A stretch of DNA of 64,000 nucleotides from Candidatus Kapaibacterium sp. (GCA_022842685.1 JALHPC010000003.1:1-64000), one strand, 5' to 3'. Positions 55,796 through 63,929 are shown, counted from the stretch's first letter. Notes: generated by a model not told the origin, from the sequence alone. Numbers and translations are program-made.

Positions 55796-56628
55796 TTCGA
55801 TCCCGTCCTTGACGTTAACGGTCCTCGCAACCCCCGATATCCGGTAAGTTCTGCGTCAATCGTTCCAATGAGAATCTTGGTGCTAACCTTGACGGGAATC
55901 TTCCTGTCATCATCGCTAAGCCAAATCAAGATCCGGCCTTCGCTCTTGAACAATCCACCCTGCTTGACCATTGGTTCAATAACAACGCAGTTGAACACTC
56001 CGGCTTCAACAGTAACTGACTGACGTCCAAGAATGCGGACGCGTAAGTCGTGTGTCTCCTTGTCGTAGAAGTTCTTCAACGAGATCTCGTCGCCTTTTTT
56101 CATTGTTGCCAAATCGAACGTCCGTACATAGTAGAACGCCGACACGATATCATGAACAAAGGGCGACGTTTCAAACGTCCCATCGGAAGTTACAGCCTTA
56201 TTCTCGTGTTGGTCAAATGCAGCTGCGTAGTCGCGTGCATATCCGCCTTCACGAATGCTCTGCTCGAATTTCCACGGAAACACGCCGTCGACGTCTACTA
56301 GGGTCCGATACCGATCGCGAACTCGATAAATGAATTCCAAGCTCTTGAGCGACTCAACATCAAAGCGAATGTCGTAAGCAGGACGGCCAGAAACCTGCAC
56401 AGGGTCCTTGCCAACGCTAAACACAGCCGTACCTGCCGTTATGAACTTATAGCCCACGCGGTACTCCAAGCGCTCGCCAAAACCGAATGCATCGTTAGCA
56501 ACATATCGCAGCGGCGGCTTACTATCTCCCACAAGGAAGGCCGTCCCTACTAGCCACACTGCGATAAGGGGCACTGCAGTACGCAAGCGCAAAAGCCGCC
56601 GCCGAAATTGATGATGTTGTAGCGTCAT
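55792..56628 (-). CDS. DUF3108 family protein
   Basis: About 278 residues with an N-terminal signal anchor (RTAVPLIAVWLVGTAFLVG) and a beta-rich domain with FGERLEYRVGYKFITAGTA and RILIWLSDDDRKIPVKV, characteristic of DUF3108. ATG 56628 is preferred to 56649 since GGAGAG lies 7 nt before it. Coupled by ATGA to the lolA-like gene, which suggests an envelope-assembly role; the precise function is unknown. Confidence 0.85.
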   Translation of the reverse strand: MTLQHHQFRRRLLRLRTAVPLIAVWLVGTAFLVGDSKPPLRYVANDAFGFGERLEYRVGYKFITAGTAVFSVGKDPVQVSGRPAYDIRFDVESLKSLEFIYRVRDRYRTLVDVDGVFPWKFEQSIREGGYARDYAAAFDQHENKAVTSDGTFETSPFVHDIVSAFYYVRTFDLATMKKGDEISLKNFYDKETHDLRVRILGRQSVTVEAGVFNCVVIEPMVKQGGLFKSEGRILIWLSDDDRKIPVKVSTKILIGTIDAELTGYRGLRGPLTSRTGSK

Positions 56629-56695
56629 GAAAGCTCTCCACGCCATCAACGGACTTCCACGTTGATGTAGTGTACAGCAAAATTGTGGAGAAGAG

Positions 56696-56768
56696 TGGGC
56701 CTGCCCGGACTTGAACCGAGAACCGACGGATTATGAGTCCGCTGCTCTAACCATTGAGCTACAGGCCC
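56696..56768 (-). tRNA. tRNA-Ile (CAT anticodon, lysidine-modified type)
   Basis: 73-nt cloverleaf: acceptor GGGCCTG/CAGGCCC, D-stem GCTC/GAGC, anticodon stem GCGGA/TCCGT with loop CTCATAA, T-loop TTCAAGT, discriminator A. CAT with this D-loop and the CTCATAA loop is typical of the isoleucine tRNA that needs TilS. CCA is not encoded. Confidence 0.92.
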
Positions 56769-56816
56769 AACATGATATGCACCAACAACATGCGTTGGTG
56801 ATGTCGATGCGTGAGT

Positions 56817-57590
56817 TTAGTTAAACAGTCCTACGAACACACCAATCTGTAGGGCAAGACTTTGCACCTTGATGCCATCGGGTACGCCAGTAACGGTTGT
56901 GGTCTTCTGCGATTGCCAGTCACCATCCTGCAGCTGCAGATTGTATGCCGCTTGCGCGCGCAGCAACAGGAAGGGTGTTACGGTGTACTCGATGTTCAAG
57001 CGCGGTTGGGCAAAAATGATGCCACGATCGATGTGAAGGTAACGATCCGGAGCAACTGGTCCGTTCTGTACTTCAGTCCAAGATCTAGACGCTATACCCT
57101 CGGTTAGCTCTATCGTCTGGCGTCCCCATCCAAGTCCAACACCAGGAAGAATCGTGAGCGACCGCACTGGAATGATGGCATAGTCGAAGTACACCGTGCG
57201 CAGGCCCACGTCGTACGTGTATTGCCGCTGTACATCGACGCCCCCTACAGTACCGGTAGCTGTGGTAGACGATGCGCCTGTAATCCACGAGAAGCCAGCG
57301 CGGACATTAGGTATGACGCCCAGAGCTGAATAGATGTCAACTCCCGTGAAGAGCATACCCGAGGAAAGCTCGCCAAAACCAAGGTTGAGCGACGTAATAT
57401 GAGCGTTGATGTCCTCTACCGGCAACATGCCGTAGCTTATGGTTGGGCCCACACCAACGGCGAAGTAGGGAATCGCCTCGTCCTTCAGGGTCACTTCCTC
57501 GAAATCCAGCTCCGGAAGGCGATCATCCTGCGCCATTGAAGGGGCAAGTGTACCAACCAAGAGGAAGAGGGCAAGAACGAATCGAAACAT
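56817..57590 (-). CDS. Predicted outer membrane beta-barrel protein
   Basis: 257 residues. Signal peptide (VLALFLLVGTLAPSMAQ), then alternating strands with aromatic ends (FAVGVGPTISYGML, VFFDYAIIPV-like, LRAQAAYNLQLQD) and C-terminal GVFVGLFN, consistent with an 8-10-strand barrel. Ligand unknown. Promoter box TATCTTTG on the minus strand lies about 32 nt upstream. Confidence 0.72.
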   Translation of the reverse strand: MFRFVLALFLLVGTLAPSMAQDDRLPELDFEEVTLKDEAIPYFAVGVGPTISYGMLPVEDINAHITSLNLGFGELSSGMLFTGVDIYSALGVIPNVRAGFSWITGASSTTATGTVGGVDVQRQYTYDVGLRTVYFDYAIIPVRSLTILPGVGLGWGRQTIELTEGIASRSWTEVQNGPVAPDRYLHIDRGIIFAQPRLNIEYTVTPFLLLRAQAAYNLQLQDGDWQSQKTTTVTGVPDGIKVQSLALQIGVFVGLFN

Positions 57591-57621
57591 AGTTGCTCCA
57601 GAAAAACGGTGAAGGTGGCCG

Positions 57622-57629
57622 CAAAGATA
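57622..57629 (-). promoter_or_regulatory. -7 box TATCTTTG of the outer membrane protein gene
   Basis: Perfect TAnnTTTG upstream of the ATG at 57590, back to back with the element serving manC. Leader about 28 nt. Confidence 0.5.
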
Positions 57630-57652
57630 CGGACTCGACGCCGCACACTTCG

Positions 57653-57659
57653 TAGTTTG
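57653..57659 (+). promoter_or_regulatory. -7-like box TAGTTTG before manC
   Basis: TAnnTTG 5 nt before ATG 57665; leaderless start probable. Confidence 0.35.
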
Positions 57660-57664
57660 CGGAT

Positions 57665-58756
57665 ATGCGAATGGTTGCCGTTATCATGGCTGGAGGTTTG
57701 GGCGTGCGTTTGTGGCCCAAGAGTACCGAACGCCGCCCCAAGCAGTTCATGCATGTGATGGGCGACGGAACGCTGATTCAGAACACCGTTGCGCGGCTGG
57801 GCCCCATCATTCCGATGGACGACATTTTCGTGGTGACTACGGCCGACCTACGCCATCTTGTGGCTGAACAGCTCCCGGAGATCCCTAGCGCAAACGTTAT
57901 TGTTGAGCCGTTCGGAAGGAACACCGCGCCATGTATCGGACTATCAATGGTTCACTTGTCGGCACGACTGCCAGCTGATACGGTTGCCATCGTAATGCCG
58001 AGTGATCACACCATCTACAACGTCCGCGAATTCCACCTAACACTCGAACGGGCATGCCAGGCGGCCAAGGCCTATGACGGACTCGTCACGATAGGTGTAA
58101 CGCCAACACGCCCTGAAACAGGGTACGGCTATATCCAAGTAGGAGATGCCGCCGATTTCGTTGGATCGCACCCGGACGGGTTTGTTAGAACCGTTAGGAC
58201 CTTTGCTGAGAAGCCCGATGCTGCGACAGCTCAGCGTTTTCTTGATGCTGGTGACTTCGTTTGGAACTCAGGGATTTTTGTTGGGCGTGTAGAGATGTTC
58301 CAACGGAAAGTCGACACGTATCTGCCCGATCACGCACCGCTATTCCACGTGCTAGCGAAACATGTTGGCAAGGATAGCTACGACGATACCTGCACCGACT
58401 TCTATCGCCAAATGCGAAGCATTTCGTTCGACATCGGCGTAATGGAAAAAGCCAAAAACATCGTTGTCGTTGATGGTGCCTTCGGTTGGAGTGACGTGGG
58501 ATCGTGGGACGAGATATACCGGATGCGCCTCAAGGATGGGCGCAACAACGTCGTGGAGGGCAACGTGGTTACGCTGAACACGACCAACGCTCTTGTGATT
58601 GGCTCGACGTCCAAGATGATTTCACTCGTTGACGTCGACAACCTCATTGTTGTCGAAACCGAATCGTCGATTATGATCTGCAAGCGAGGCGAAGCCGAGC
58701 ATGTTCGCGACGTTGTCGACCTCCTACGCCGGCGCAATATTGCGCGCAATCTGTAG
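57665..58756 (+). CDS. manC: Mannose-1-phosphate guanylyltransferase
   Basis: 363 residues. GDP-mannose synthesis from mannose-1-phosphate and GTP. Signature MAGGLGVRLWPKSTERRPKQF, VEPFGRNTAPCIG, MPSDHTI, PETGYGYIQ and AEKPD. The C-terminal isomerase domain found in bifunctional types is absent, so this is the monofunctional form. Followed by rlpA in the same direction at 9 nt, an unusual but likely operon partner. Confidence 0.92.
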   Translation: MRMVAVIMAGGLGVRLWPKSTERRPKQFMHVMGDGTLIQNTVARLGPIIPMDDIFVVTTADLRHLVAEQLPEIPSANVIVEPFGRNTAPCIGLSMVHLSARLPADTVAIVMPSDHTIYNVREFHLTLERACQAAKAYDGLVTIGVTPTRPETGYGYIQVGDAADFVGSHPDGFVRTVRTFAEKPDAATAQRFLDAGDFVWNSGIFVGRVEMFQRKVDTYLPDHAPLFHVLAKHVGKDSYDDTCTDFYRQMRSISFDIGVMEKAKNIVVVDGAFGWSDVGSWDEIYRMRLKDGRNNVVEGNVVTLNTTNALVIGSTSKMISLVDVDNLIVVETESSIMICKRGEAEHVRDVVDLLRRRNIARNL

Positions 58757-58765
58757 CGCCAGCTC

Positions 58766-59431
58766 ATGCCCACGTTTACCGCAAGCTGTAGTGCCGCGAT
58801 CGTGTTGCTATTCACAGCGTCGTATGCACAAGCGCAGACGGCCGCCGTAGCCGATTCACTGCTTCGTGAGTACGAACGGCTGTGGAAGGCAAGCGACTCG
58901 CTTCGGATTCAAGCCATGTTGTTGCGGATGGAAGCAGCGCGTACGCGCAAGGCCGTGAGTGCAGCCAACGACGACATCTTGGCCGACCTGCAGTCACGGG
59001 CACGCGCGGAGCGCTCGCGCACCAAGCTGGCCACTGCCAAGCCCGGCGTAAGCGTCGCCGATTCCGTCACGCTCGATAACCTGCGGTTCACGCCGGATAC
59101 GGGTACCGCCTCGTTCTACGCTAACGAATTCCACGGAAGGCCAACGTCGAGCGGTGAACGCTACAACATGAACGACCTAACATGTGCCCATCGGTGGTTG
59201 CCGTTCGGTACACGCGTGCGTATCACAAACCTTGATAACGGGCGTTCCGTCGTGGCTCGCGTTAACGACCGCGGACCTTGGAAGCACGGTCGCATCGTCG
59301 ACGTGTCGAAGGCCGCAGCAGCGCAGCTCGACTTCGTCCGCCGAGGAACAACTACCGTCGTCGTCGAGATTGCTCCAGAAACACCACCTACAATACTGCC
59401 CGACAGTACCTCTACAGGAACGGAACCTTAA
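58766..59431 (+). CDS. rlpA: RlpA-like septal ring lytic transglycosylase
   Basis: 221 residues. Signal peptide (IVLLFTASYAQAQ), a helical region (about 30-90), then the double-psi beta-barrel of RlpA: GTASFYANEFHGRPTSSGERYNMN, AHRWLPFGTRVRI, VNDRGPW, RIVDVSKAAAAQLD. The last block contains the catalytic Asp. Acts on peptidoglycan. No SPOR domain. It overlaps the convergent gcvT by 20 nt. Confidence 0.9.
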   Translation: MPTFTASCSAAIVLLFTASYAQAQTAAVADSLLREYERLWKASDSLRIQAMLLRMEAARTRKAVSAANDDILADLQSRARAERSRTKLATAKPGVSVADSVTLDNLRFTPDTGTASFYANEFHGRPTSSGERYNMNDLTCAHRWLPFGTRVRITNLDNGRSVVARVNDRGPWKHGRIVDVSKAAAAQLDFVRRGTTTVVVEIAPETPPTILPDSTSTGTEP

Positions 59432-60500
59432 CAACTTCGGCCGGGAACGTTGTGCCGCGTGCTGCAATCTCGATCGCCGATCCTGGTTGCGCAAACTCAA
59501 CGCTCACATATCCCATGCCGATGCCTGTGCCCAAGCCCGGCGAGGTGTTGCCCGACGTGACCTTGCCAATCGTCTGGCCGTCTACGACAATCGCATATCC
59601 AGCGCGAGGAATCAACTTCTCCGACTTCATCACAAAGCCCACGAGCTTACGCGTTGGGCCCTGTTCTTTAACGGCGCTAATGACGTCGCTGGCAATGAAG
59701 TTGCCCTTAGCGAGTTTCGTAATCCATCCCAGGCCAGCTTCAATGGGGTTCGTTGTGTCGTCGATGTCATTCCCATACAGGCAGTAGCCCTTTTCAAGGC
59801 GGAGTGTGTCACGCGCCGCTAGGCCAATCCACTCCAAACCAAACTCTTGCCCTTGTTCGAATAGTCTTGCAACAACGGCCTCGGCGGTAGCAACATCGCC
59901 TCGGAAGTACACTTCAAAGCCCAATTCGCCGGTGTATCCCGTCCTAGATATGATGGCTGGCTGGTTGGCAAACATCCCATCCACAAACGAATAGTAGGCA
60001 ACGTCTTGCAAAGGGGCATCGGTAAGGCGTTGCACGAGGTCGAGCGACTTTGGCCCCTGGATGGCCAATAGGTGAACAAGGTCGCTCACGTCGGTCACGG
60101 TTACGTCCTCAACGCTTTCCGCATGCTTCAATACCCATGCAAGGTCCTTGTCCTTGCAAGCACCGTTTACGACCAACATGTAGTGATCGCCCCGGTTGTA
60201 CACGAGCAAATCGTCGACGATTCCACCGTGTTCATAGCACATGGCCGAGTACTGTGCCTTTCCAGGTACGAGTTTCGACGCGTCGTTGATCGTGATTCTC
60301 TGAATCAAGGCAAGCGCGCCAGATCCGCGAATCTCGAACTCGCCCATATGTGACACGTCAAAGACGCCTACACCGTTGCGCACAACGTTGTGCTCGTGCA
60401 GAATACCGCCGGGATACTGGATGGGCATCTCGAATCCGGCAAACGAGACCATTTTAGCGCCGGCGGCGCGGTGTAAGGCGTTAAAGGCTGTGGTGTTCAT
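59412..60500 (-). CDS. gcvT: Aminomethyltransferase (glycine cleavage T protein)
   Basis: About 362 residues. THF-dependent aminomethyl transfer in glycine cleavage. Begins TAFNALHRAAGAKMVSFAGFEMPIQY; contains VFDVSHMGEFEI, GYTGELGFEVYF and LRLEKGYCLYGNDID, all typical, with the C-terminal barrel SGNTSPGLGTGIGMGYV. ATG 60500 is chosen over 60539, because family sequence starts there and a TATCTTTG box lies 28 nt upstream. gcvH and gcvP are elsewhere. Confidence 0.96.
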   Translation of the reverse strand: MNTTAFNALHRAAGAKMVSFAGFEMPIQYPGGILHEHNVVRNGVGVFDVSHMGEFEIRGSGALALIQRITINDASKLVPGKAQYSAMCYEHGGIVDDLLVYNRGDHYMLVVNGACKDKDLAWVLKHAESVEDVTVTDVSDLVHLLAIQGPKSLDLVQRLTDAPLQDVAYYSFVDGMFANQPAIISRTGYTGELGFEVYFRGDVATAEAVVARLFEQGQEFGLEWIGLAARDTLRLEKGYCLYGNDIDDTTNPIEAGLGWITKLAKGNFIASDVISAVKEQGPTRKLVGFVMKSEKLIPRAGYAIVVDGQTIGKVTSGNTSPGLGTGIGMGYVSVEFAQPGSAIEIAARGTTFPAEVVKVPFL

Positions 60501-60527
60501 TCTTGTTTCCTGTCGTACAATTGCGCG

Positions 60528-60535
60528 CAAAGATA
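60528..60535 (-). promoter_or_regulatory. -7 box TATCTTTG of gcvT
   Basis: Perfect TAnnTTTG; start codon 28 nt downstream. It overlaps the leader region of the divergent gene at 60556. Confidence 0.5.
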
Positions 60536-60555
60536 CCACCAGTTAACGCACATCT

Positions 60556-61053
60556 ATGGTTGCCATCATTTGGGCCGTCGTGGCCGCAATTCTTGCCATC
60601 CTCGTGGTGGTTGTCGAACAACTGCTAGGATTTCACGAACCAACGAGTTCGGCCGTATCTCCAAACATCCTGTGGTTCATCATACCGCCACTTGTCGTTG
60701 TCGCCGCCATGGTTCATAACAGGCAACGATCAACCGAGGCTATTACCTACGGATTGGCACTTCGTGTGGGCCTCGTTACTGCTGCGGCTACGTCCACCAT
60801 TCTTGCAGCAACATGGGCTGTTATCACAAAGGTGCTGGTTCCCGACTTTGCCTTCCTGCTCACAGCGCAACGACATGCTGACGTAATGTCGGCTGGTGCA
60901 GCCGGCAACGAGGCCATGGCACAGGCGTACGCGGCCGCAAAACTGTTTACCATGCCAACTATTATGATCGTTGGATTTGTGCTGCCCATGGTGTCCGGCA
61001 GCATCGCAGCAGCCGTCACAGCCATCGGTTTGCGACGCGTCGCAGCGAAGTAA
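60556..61053 (+). CDS. Four-helix membrane protein (DUF4199-like)
   Basis: 165 residues with four hydrophobic segments: IIWAVVAAILAILVVVVEQLL, ILWFIIPPLVVVAAMV, GLVTAAATSTILAATWAVI and IMIVGFVLPMVSGSIAAAVTAI. The arrangement and size are like DUF4199 inner membrane proteins of Bacteroidota; a helical periplasmic loop lies between helices 3 and 4. No function is known. Divergent from gcvT with overlapping promoter region. Confidence 0.6.
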   Translation: MVAIIWAVVAAILAILVVVVEQLLGFHEPTSSAVSPNILWFIIPPLVVVAAMVHNRQRSTEAITYGLALRVGLVTAAATSTILAATWAVITKVLVPDFAFLLTAQRHADVMSAGAAGNEAMAQAYAAAKLFTMPTIMIVGFVLPMVSGSIAAAVTAIGLRRVAAK

Positions 61054-61107
61054 ACTGTCTGCTCTAGGCGACGAACTATCGAGGTCGCCCAAGCGAGAAT
61101 GCAACAT

Positions 61108-61138
61108 TTTGTTGTTTCAATTCCTCGTTGTATGTTGC
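61108..61138 (+). promoter_or_regulatory. Promoter of the candidate structured RNA
   Basis: TTTG, 19 nt, TATGTTGC; same layout as the promoter at 50773. Transcription would start at about 61142, immediately before the first predicted stem. Confidence 0.55.
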
Positions 61139-61141
61139 CAT

Positions 61142-61300
61142 TGTTCCGTTCGGTGTAGGCGTGCAAGGGACGGCTCGCTGGCGCCTTTGGTCCGGAAACG
61201 GGTGAACGGAGCGTCACCATAGTGTGGTGGGACGTGGAAGAACGGGGATACTCCTCGCTTCCAACAGGGCTTGGGTACTTCACCCAAGCCCTTGTTTTTT
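61142..61300 (+). ncRNA. Candidate structured RNA (sRNA or attenuator leader) with intrinsic terminator
   Basis: About 159 nt between a good promoter and a terminator, upstream of the Tat-exported PLP enzyme. Stem 1: GTTCCGTTC (61143-61151) pairs with GAACGGAGC (61204-61212), enclosing AGGCG/CGCCT and the GNRA hairpin CCGGAAACGG. Stem 2: GTCACCA with TGGTGGGAC (61213-61233). Stem 3: GGAAG with CTTCC (61236-61262). Terminator: GGGCTTGGGT-ACTTC-ACCCAAGCCC plus TTTTTT (61267-61300). No ORF fits. I do not recognise it as SRP, 6S, RNase P, tmRNA or a known riboswitch. It may be an independent sRNA or regulate the gene 13 nt downstream. Confidence 0.5.
61267..61300 (+). terminator. Intrinsic terminator just upstream of the PLP enzyme gene
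   Basis: Perfect 10-bp stem, 5-nt loop, six T. Only 4 nt separate the T tract from the GGAGG ribosome-binding site of the next gene, which would then need read-through or its own start. Confidence 0.9.
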
Positions 61301-61313
61301 CGACGGAGGTGGA

Positions 61314-62612
61314 ATGATTTCGCGACGCAATGCACTACGGTCTATGGCCGTTGCAACGGCCGGCCTTGTTCACGTCAACGCGCGATCGCTTGCGGCATGG
61401 ATACCGCAAGCCGTCGATGGCAAGGCAGCTAGCGCTGTTGCCACCGACGAAGACTTTTGGGCTTCCATACGCTTGGCCTACGACGTTGAGCGCACTGTCG
61501 TTAACCTGAACAATGGCGGAGTAGCACCAGCGCCGCGCTCAGTTATCGAGTCTCAACGTCGAGGCATCGAATTCACCAACGAGTTGCCAGCGCGCAACCT
61601 ATGGCAGACGCTTGAACCACGTGCCGAAACGGTGCGGGCAGGACTGGCTCGTATAATGGGCACGGTACCTGACGAGATTGCCATCATGCGCAATGCAAGC
61701 GAGGCGTTGCAAACCGTACAGCTTGGACTTACGCTTCGCTCGGGCGACGAAGTCGTAACGACCGAACACGACTATCCGCGCATGATCACAACGTGGCAGC
61801 AGCGTGCCCGTCGAGACGGCATCGTGCTTAAGCAGGTGCCGGTACCTATTCCATTGCGTTCGGACTCCGAGATCGTCGATGCTTTGGAACGCGCCATCAC
61901 ATCACGCACGCGAGTGGTTCACATATCGCATGTTGTCTTTATCACGGGCCAGGTAATGCCCGTAGCTGCTATCGCTGCGATGGCGCGCCGCAAGGGCATC
62001 GACTGTATCGTCGACGGAGCACATTCGTTTGCTCAGATTCCGTGCTCGCTCGAAGGCCTTGGCTGCGACTTCTTTGGTACGTCACTCCATAAGTGGCTTA
62101 GCGCGCCCATCGGCACCGGCATGTTGGCTGTGCGCAAGGATCGCATCAAGGATGTTTGGCCGCTTATGGCTGCACCGGATACGATGGATGCCGATATCCG
62201 CAAGTTTGAGGAAATCGGAACCCATCCAGCTGCCATTCACAATGCTGTTGCCGATGCTATTGCTTTCCACGAGGCCATTGGCCTTGAGCGTAAGCGTGCA
62301 CGGTTTCGACATCTGCATTCGACGTGGTACAACATGGTTCGCAGCTCATCTCGCATCTCGCTTGCTACCCGATTCGACGATCCATCACAACAAGGGGCAC
62401 TGGTTTTGCTGACGGTTGACGGCGTCAAGCCCGCCGACCTTTCCGCCTGGCTTCTGGACAAACACCGCATCTTCACGGTGGCCATCGAGATCGCCAACGC
62501 CAGCGGCCTGCGCGTAGCGCCAAACGTCTATACAAGTACAGCCGAGATGGAACGATTCGGCGCGGCGATTGCCGACGTGGTATCGGGTAAGGCCTCGGTA
62601 CCTAGCCGATAG
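61314..62612 (+). CDS. Tat-exported class V aminotransferase-like PLP enzyme
   Basis: About 432 residues. Twin-arginine signal (MISRRNALRSMAVATAGLV), then a class V fold type I PLP domain: NLNNGGVAPAPRSV, NASEALQTVQLG, EHDYPRM, IDCIVDGAHSFAQIP (Asp and His contacting PLP) and the Schiff-base Lys in TSLHKWLSAPIGTG. Nearest types are isopenicillin N epimerase/cysteine desulfurase-like enzymes. It would be folded with PLP in the cytoplasm and exported to the periplasm. ATG 61314 follows GGAGG; the track frame begins in the terminator region. Reaction unknown. Confidence 0.88.
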   Translation: MISRRNALRSMAVATAGLVHVNARSLAAWIPQAVDGKAASAVATDEDFWASIRLAYDVERTVVNLNNGGVAPAPRSVIESQRRGIEFTNELPARNLWQTLEPRAETVRAGLARIMGTVPDEIAIMRNASEALQTVQLGLTLRSGDEVVTTEHDYPRMITTWQQRARRDGIVLKQVPVPIPLRSDSEIVDALERAITSRTRVVHISHVVFITGQVMPVAAIAAMARRKGIDCIVDGAHSFAQIPCSLEGLGCDFFGTSLHKWLSAPIGTGMLAVRKDRIKDVWPLMAAPDTMDADIRKFEEIGTHPAAIHNAVADAIAFHEAIGLERKRARFRHLHSTWYNMVRSSSRISLATRFDDPSQQGALVLLTVDGVKPADLSAWLLDKHRIFTVAIEIANASGLRVAPNVYTSTAEMERFGAAIADVVSGKASVPSR

Positions 62613-63188
62613 CTACGACACCTGTTGCCGGAGCTCTACGCTATCGTCGACGATCTCGCGCGAAGCCGAAGGCATGAAGATCTCATCAATCTCTTGCGAG
62701 AACGTGTGGCTACGGTGATAGTATGCCTGATCGCGCACAAAGGCCGTCATGATGTCGACGTGCCAGGGTGGCACCAGCGTAACGTGCACCTTATCGTCCC
62801 AGTCGAAGTTCTTGCACGGTTCGCCGGTGCCCCGTATCAGGTCTAGGCCACGGTCCATAAAGGTGGAGAAGAAGGCCTGCACCACGTCTTCATCCGAACT
62901 GGCAAGCATGATATGTAGATGGTCATCCAAAGCCGTAAGAGCGCGAAACGCGCAACTACACTTGCCGCAGATGTCGTTGGCAAGCTCTTCGAGCAGCGGC
63001 TGAAGATCTGTCGGAAACGAACCGCACTGTGGCGACGGCATCAGCATGAAGTGAATGCCGATGGGGCGATCGGTATGTCGAGAAAACACAGAATTCCTTT
63101 GCACAAATCGTGGTACATTGTTGGCTGTACTCCATTGTGCGTTGGGACGGGAGAAGTGTGACAGTGCGCTGCGCATTACACTGCGCAT
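62613..63188 (-). CDS. HUH (Y1/IS200-like, RAYT-type) transposase family protein, probably lacking catalytic Tyr
   Basis: About 191 residues from ATG 63188 (start uncertain; the longer frame overlaps the neighbour). Family features: the HUH motif DDHLHIML and the C-terminal block FDWDDKVHVTL ... HVDIMTAFVRDQAYYH, which aligns with RAYT blocks of the form FxWQ ... VxxYIxNQxxHH. At the position of the nucleophilic Tyr (YIxNQ) this protein has Phe (FVRDQ). RAYTs mobilise or process REP palindromes. I infer a domesticated or inactive protein. No terminal repeats were found around the gene. Confidence 0.65.
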   Translation of the reverse strand: MRSVMRSALSHFSRPNAQWSTANNVPRFVQRNSVFSRHTDRPIGIHFMLMPSPQCGSFPTDLQPLLEELANDICGKCSCAFRALTALDDHLHIMLASSDEDVVQAFFSTFMDRGLDLIRGTGEPCKNFDWDDKVHVTLVPPWHVDIMTAFVRDQAYYHRSHTFSQEIDEIFMPSASREIVDDSVELRQQVS

Positions 63189-63207
63189 TAGGCTGATGTC
63201 GACGAGA

Positions 63208-63825
63208 CTACTGCATGAACTCCGTGGCCTTGGCACGAAGGCCAAGGTGGGAATCACGTGATTGGTGACGAACGTGCAAGGACGTAGCCGCTTCACGTAG
63301 TACAGATTCGTCTGCACAAGGTAGGCCGTTCAAGCGCCAATTCACGGTTGGTCGCGTAAGAAAGGCCTCTACCGCTTCTAAGAACCATGGGCGGCCCGGG
63401 ACAAAAAGGGCTTTGGCAAAAAGAACCTTGGCCTTTCGGTTTTGATACGTGACGGTGAGACCAGGCTGCTTGTCGACGCTGTCCATCCGGCTAGGTTTTG
63501 CCGTTCGTAGGTCGCAGTGACGCACGTCGGCCCATTGCACGTGAATGGGTGGCGCAAGCAGGCCGTAGCGGATGATAAGTTCTTCATCGGTGCACTCCAG
63601 CGCCGTTATCTCTGTCTCGGTAGGCACCACCGAAACGGTGCGTAGCCCATAGGCAGCAAGCGACAGTAGCGCAACAGCCATGCCCAAGACTATCGGCACT
63701 GCCTCAAGGTTCGTCAACACATGCACTCCAAACCCAGCAGCTAATGTTGTGGCGCTCGCCCAAATGGCAGCTGAGCGCCTCTTTCTGTCAAGGCCAATGA
63801 TGGTCGATGCGGGTTTCTCTGTCAT
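63208..63825 (-). CDS. Small membrane protein with two helices and PH-like domain
   Basis: About 205 residues. Two adjacent hydrophobic helices (AAIWASATTLAAGFGVHVL and VPIVLGMAVALLSLAAYGL) followed by a cytoplasmic beta-rich part (EEL-IIRYGLLAPPIHVQWADVRHCDLR) resembling bacterial PH-domain (DUF304-like) proteins. ATG 63825 is preferred over the track start because a perfect TAGTTTTG box is 9 nt upstream. Function unknown. It precedes the HUH protein gene by 19 nt. Confidence 0.6.
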   Translation of the reverse strand: MTEKPASTIIGLDRKRRSAAIWASATTLAAGFGVHVLTNLEAVPIVLGMAVALLSLAAYGLRTVSVVPTETEITALECTDEELIIRYGLLAPPIHVQWADVRHCDLRTAKPSRMDSVDKQPGLTVTYQNRKAKVLFAKALFVPGRPWFLEAVEAFLTRPTVNWRLNGLPCADESVLREAATSLHVRHQSRDSHLGLRAKATEFMQ

Positions 63826-63834
63826 GGGGCATCG

Positions 63835-63842
63835 CAAAACTA
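63835..63842 (-). promoter_or_regulatory. -7 box TAGTTTTG of the small membrane protein
   Basis: Perfect TAnnTTTG 9 nt before ATG 63825, giving a leader of at most a few nt. Confidence 0.45.
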
Positions 63843-63929
63843 CGGCGACGACTACAGAGCATGTACAGAGCGAATGACGAACACGCTGAGTAGCGTAGGT
63901 AACAGCCCCTCCTACTTTTTTCGCAAACA

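Noticed and set aside
61142-61300. Identification of the structured RNA as SRP RNA
   Set aside because: GGTCCGGAAACGG recalls the SRP tip, but the conserved GGAAGCAGCC-type side and internal loops are missing and the flanking helices do not fit.
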